Positions 5,271-5,742 of a DNA stretch of 5,742 nucleotides are shown one piece after another (the first letter of the stretch is position 1; each line of letters opens with the position of its first letter). The notes under the pieces are model-generated. The model searched no databases, was not told the origin of the DNA, and saw only the letters and a list, made by a program, of their open reading frames with translations. This DNA comes from Corallincola sp. (GTDB taxonomy: Bacteria; Pseudomonadota; Gammaproteobacteria; Enterobacterales; Neiellaceae). The position numbers and the translations under genes were made by a program. Where the stretch lies: positions 1 to 5,742 of the forward strand of contig JAGOCY010000110.1 of assembly GCA_017998495.1 (NCBI GenBank), read 5' to 3'.

Positions 5271-5742
5271 ATGCTAAGAGTTCTGTTGCTGTGGGCGTTG
5301 AGCCTGCCGCTGCTGGCCGCACCGCCCTCCGACACTGTCGCCCAGCAGCTGTTTGCCGCCAGCAAATCGGCGGTGTATCGCATTGATGTGATCAACCCGG
5401 CCACTGGCCGCAAATCATCACTGGGCACCGGTTTTGTGTTCGGTGACAGCCAGATGCTGGCCAGCAATTTTCATGTGATCGCTGACAAGGTGCACAACCC
5501 CGAGCAGTCGCGGCTGGAGTGGCTGTCAACCGACGGCCGGCGCGGACCGCTGACGGTGGTGGATATCGACGTGGTGCATGATCTGGCGTTGCTCAAGGCC
5601 GAGCAGCCGCTTGGCACCCCATTTACCACCACCGCCATCCCGCCCAAGGGCGCCGCCATCTACTCCCTCGGCCATCCACTCGGGCTGGATCTGGCGATTG
5701 TCGGTGGTACTGCCAACGGCCTGCTGGAAAAAGCCCTGTTCG
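5271..5742 (+). CDS. Secreted trypsin/HtrA-like serine protease, 3' end outside window
   Basis: 157 codons are visible before the right edge. ATG 5271 has AGGG five bases upstream; the ATG at 5266 is out of frame and stops after three codons. Residues 1-17 (MLRVLLLWALSLPLLAA) are a short signal peptide, so the product is exported to the periplasm or further. The body matches family S1 chymotrypsin-fold proteases of the HtrA/S1C kind. GTGFVFGDSQMLASNFHVI (52-70) carries the catalytic His68 in the usual N-x-HV context, VVHDLALLKAE (101-111) carries the catalytic Asp104, and YSLGHPLGLDLAIVGGTANG (131-150) corresponds to the HtrA G-x-P-x-G-L strand region. The nucleophile Ser (GNSGGP in the family) and any PDZ domain would lie beyond the edge, so activity cannot be confirmed. 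Transcribed divergently from the CBS gene, with 161 nt between starts. A role in handling damaged envelope proteins is plausible but inferred only from family and context. Confidence 0.85.
   Translation, partial: MLRVLLLWALSLPLLAAPPSDTVAQQLFAASKSAVYRIDVINPATGRKSSLGTGFVFGDSQMLASNFHVIADKVHNPEQSRLEWLSTDGRRGPLTVVDIDVVHDLALLKAEQPLGTPFTTTAIPPKGAAIYSLGHPLGLDLAIVGGTANGLLEKALF

Overview
The window looks like GC-rich chromosomal DNA (roughly 60% or more by eye) from a proteobacterium, most likely a gammaproteobacterium. The grounds are GTG/CTG/GCC-rich codon use, tightly packed operon spacing, clear Shine-Dalgarno sites and the protein families present. I cannot name the genus. I saw no RNA genes, insertion sequences, CRISPR arrays or long repeats.

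Most of the window (1-4500, minus strand) is one compact operon, read from right to left. It encodes a PspA/IM30-family (ESCRT-III-like) membrane-remodelling protein (3745-4500), a classical AAA+ ATPase with a degenerate N-terminal half (2076-3734), a membrane-hairpin plus coiled-coil protein of no recognised family (1228-2079), and a membrane-anchored periplasmic protein resembling NitT/TauT-type substrate-binding proteins (1-1190, cut by the window edge). Junctions are 10 nt, a 4-nt ATGA overlap and 37 nt, so the four are probably co-transcribed and partly translationally coupled. No pspF, pspB or pspC is present, so this is not the classical phage-shock operon.

Upstream, on the same strand after a 189-nt gap with a strong hairpin, is a small two-CBS-domain protein (4690-5109). 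It is divergent from a secreted trypsin/HtrA-like serine protease (5271 to the right edge, truncated before its catalytic Ser). The 161-nt divergent spacer holds weak promoter candidates for both directions, including a sigma-54-like GG-N10-GC site facing the protease.

Working model (inference): the periplasmic binding-protein domain senses a ligand or envelope state, and its N-terminal helix crosses the inner membrane. The hairpin protein puts a coiled coil on the cytoplasmic face, which could recruit the AAA+ ATPase. The ATPase could then remodel or disassemble PspA polymers, as Vps4 does with ESCRT-III in eukaryotes. The protease and CBS protein would fit an envelope-stress setting, but their functional link to the operon is unproven.
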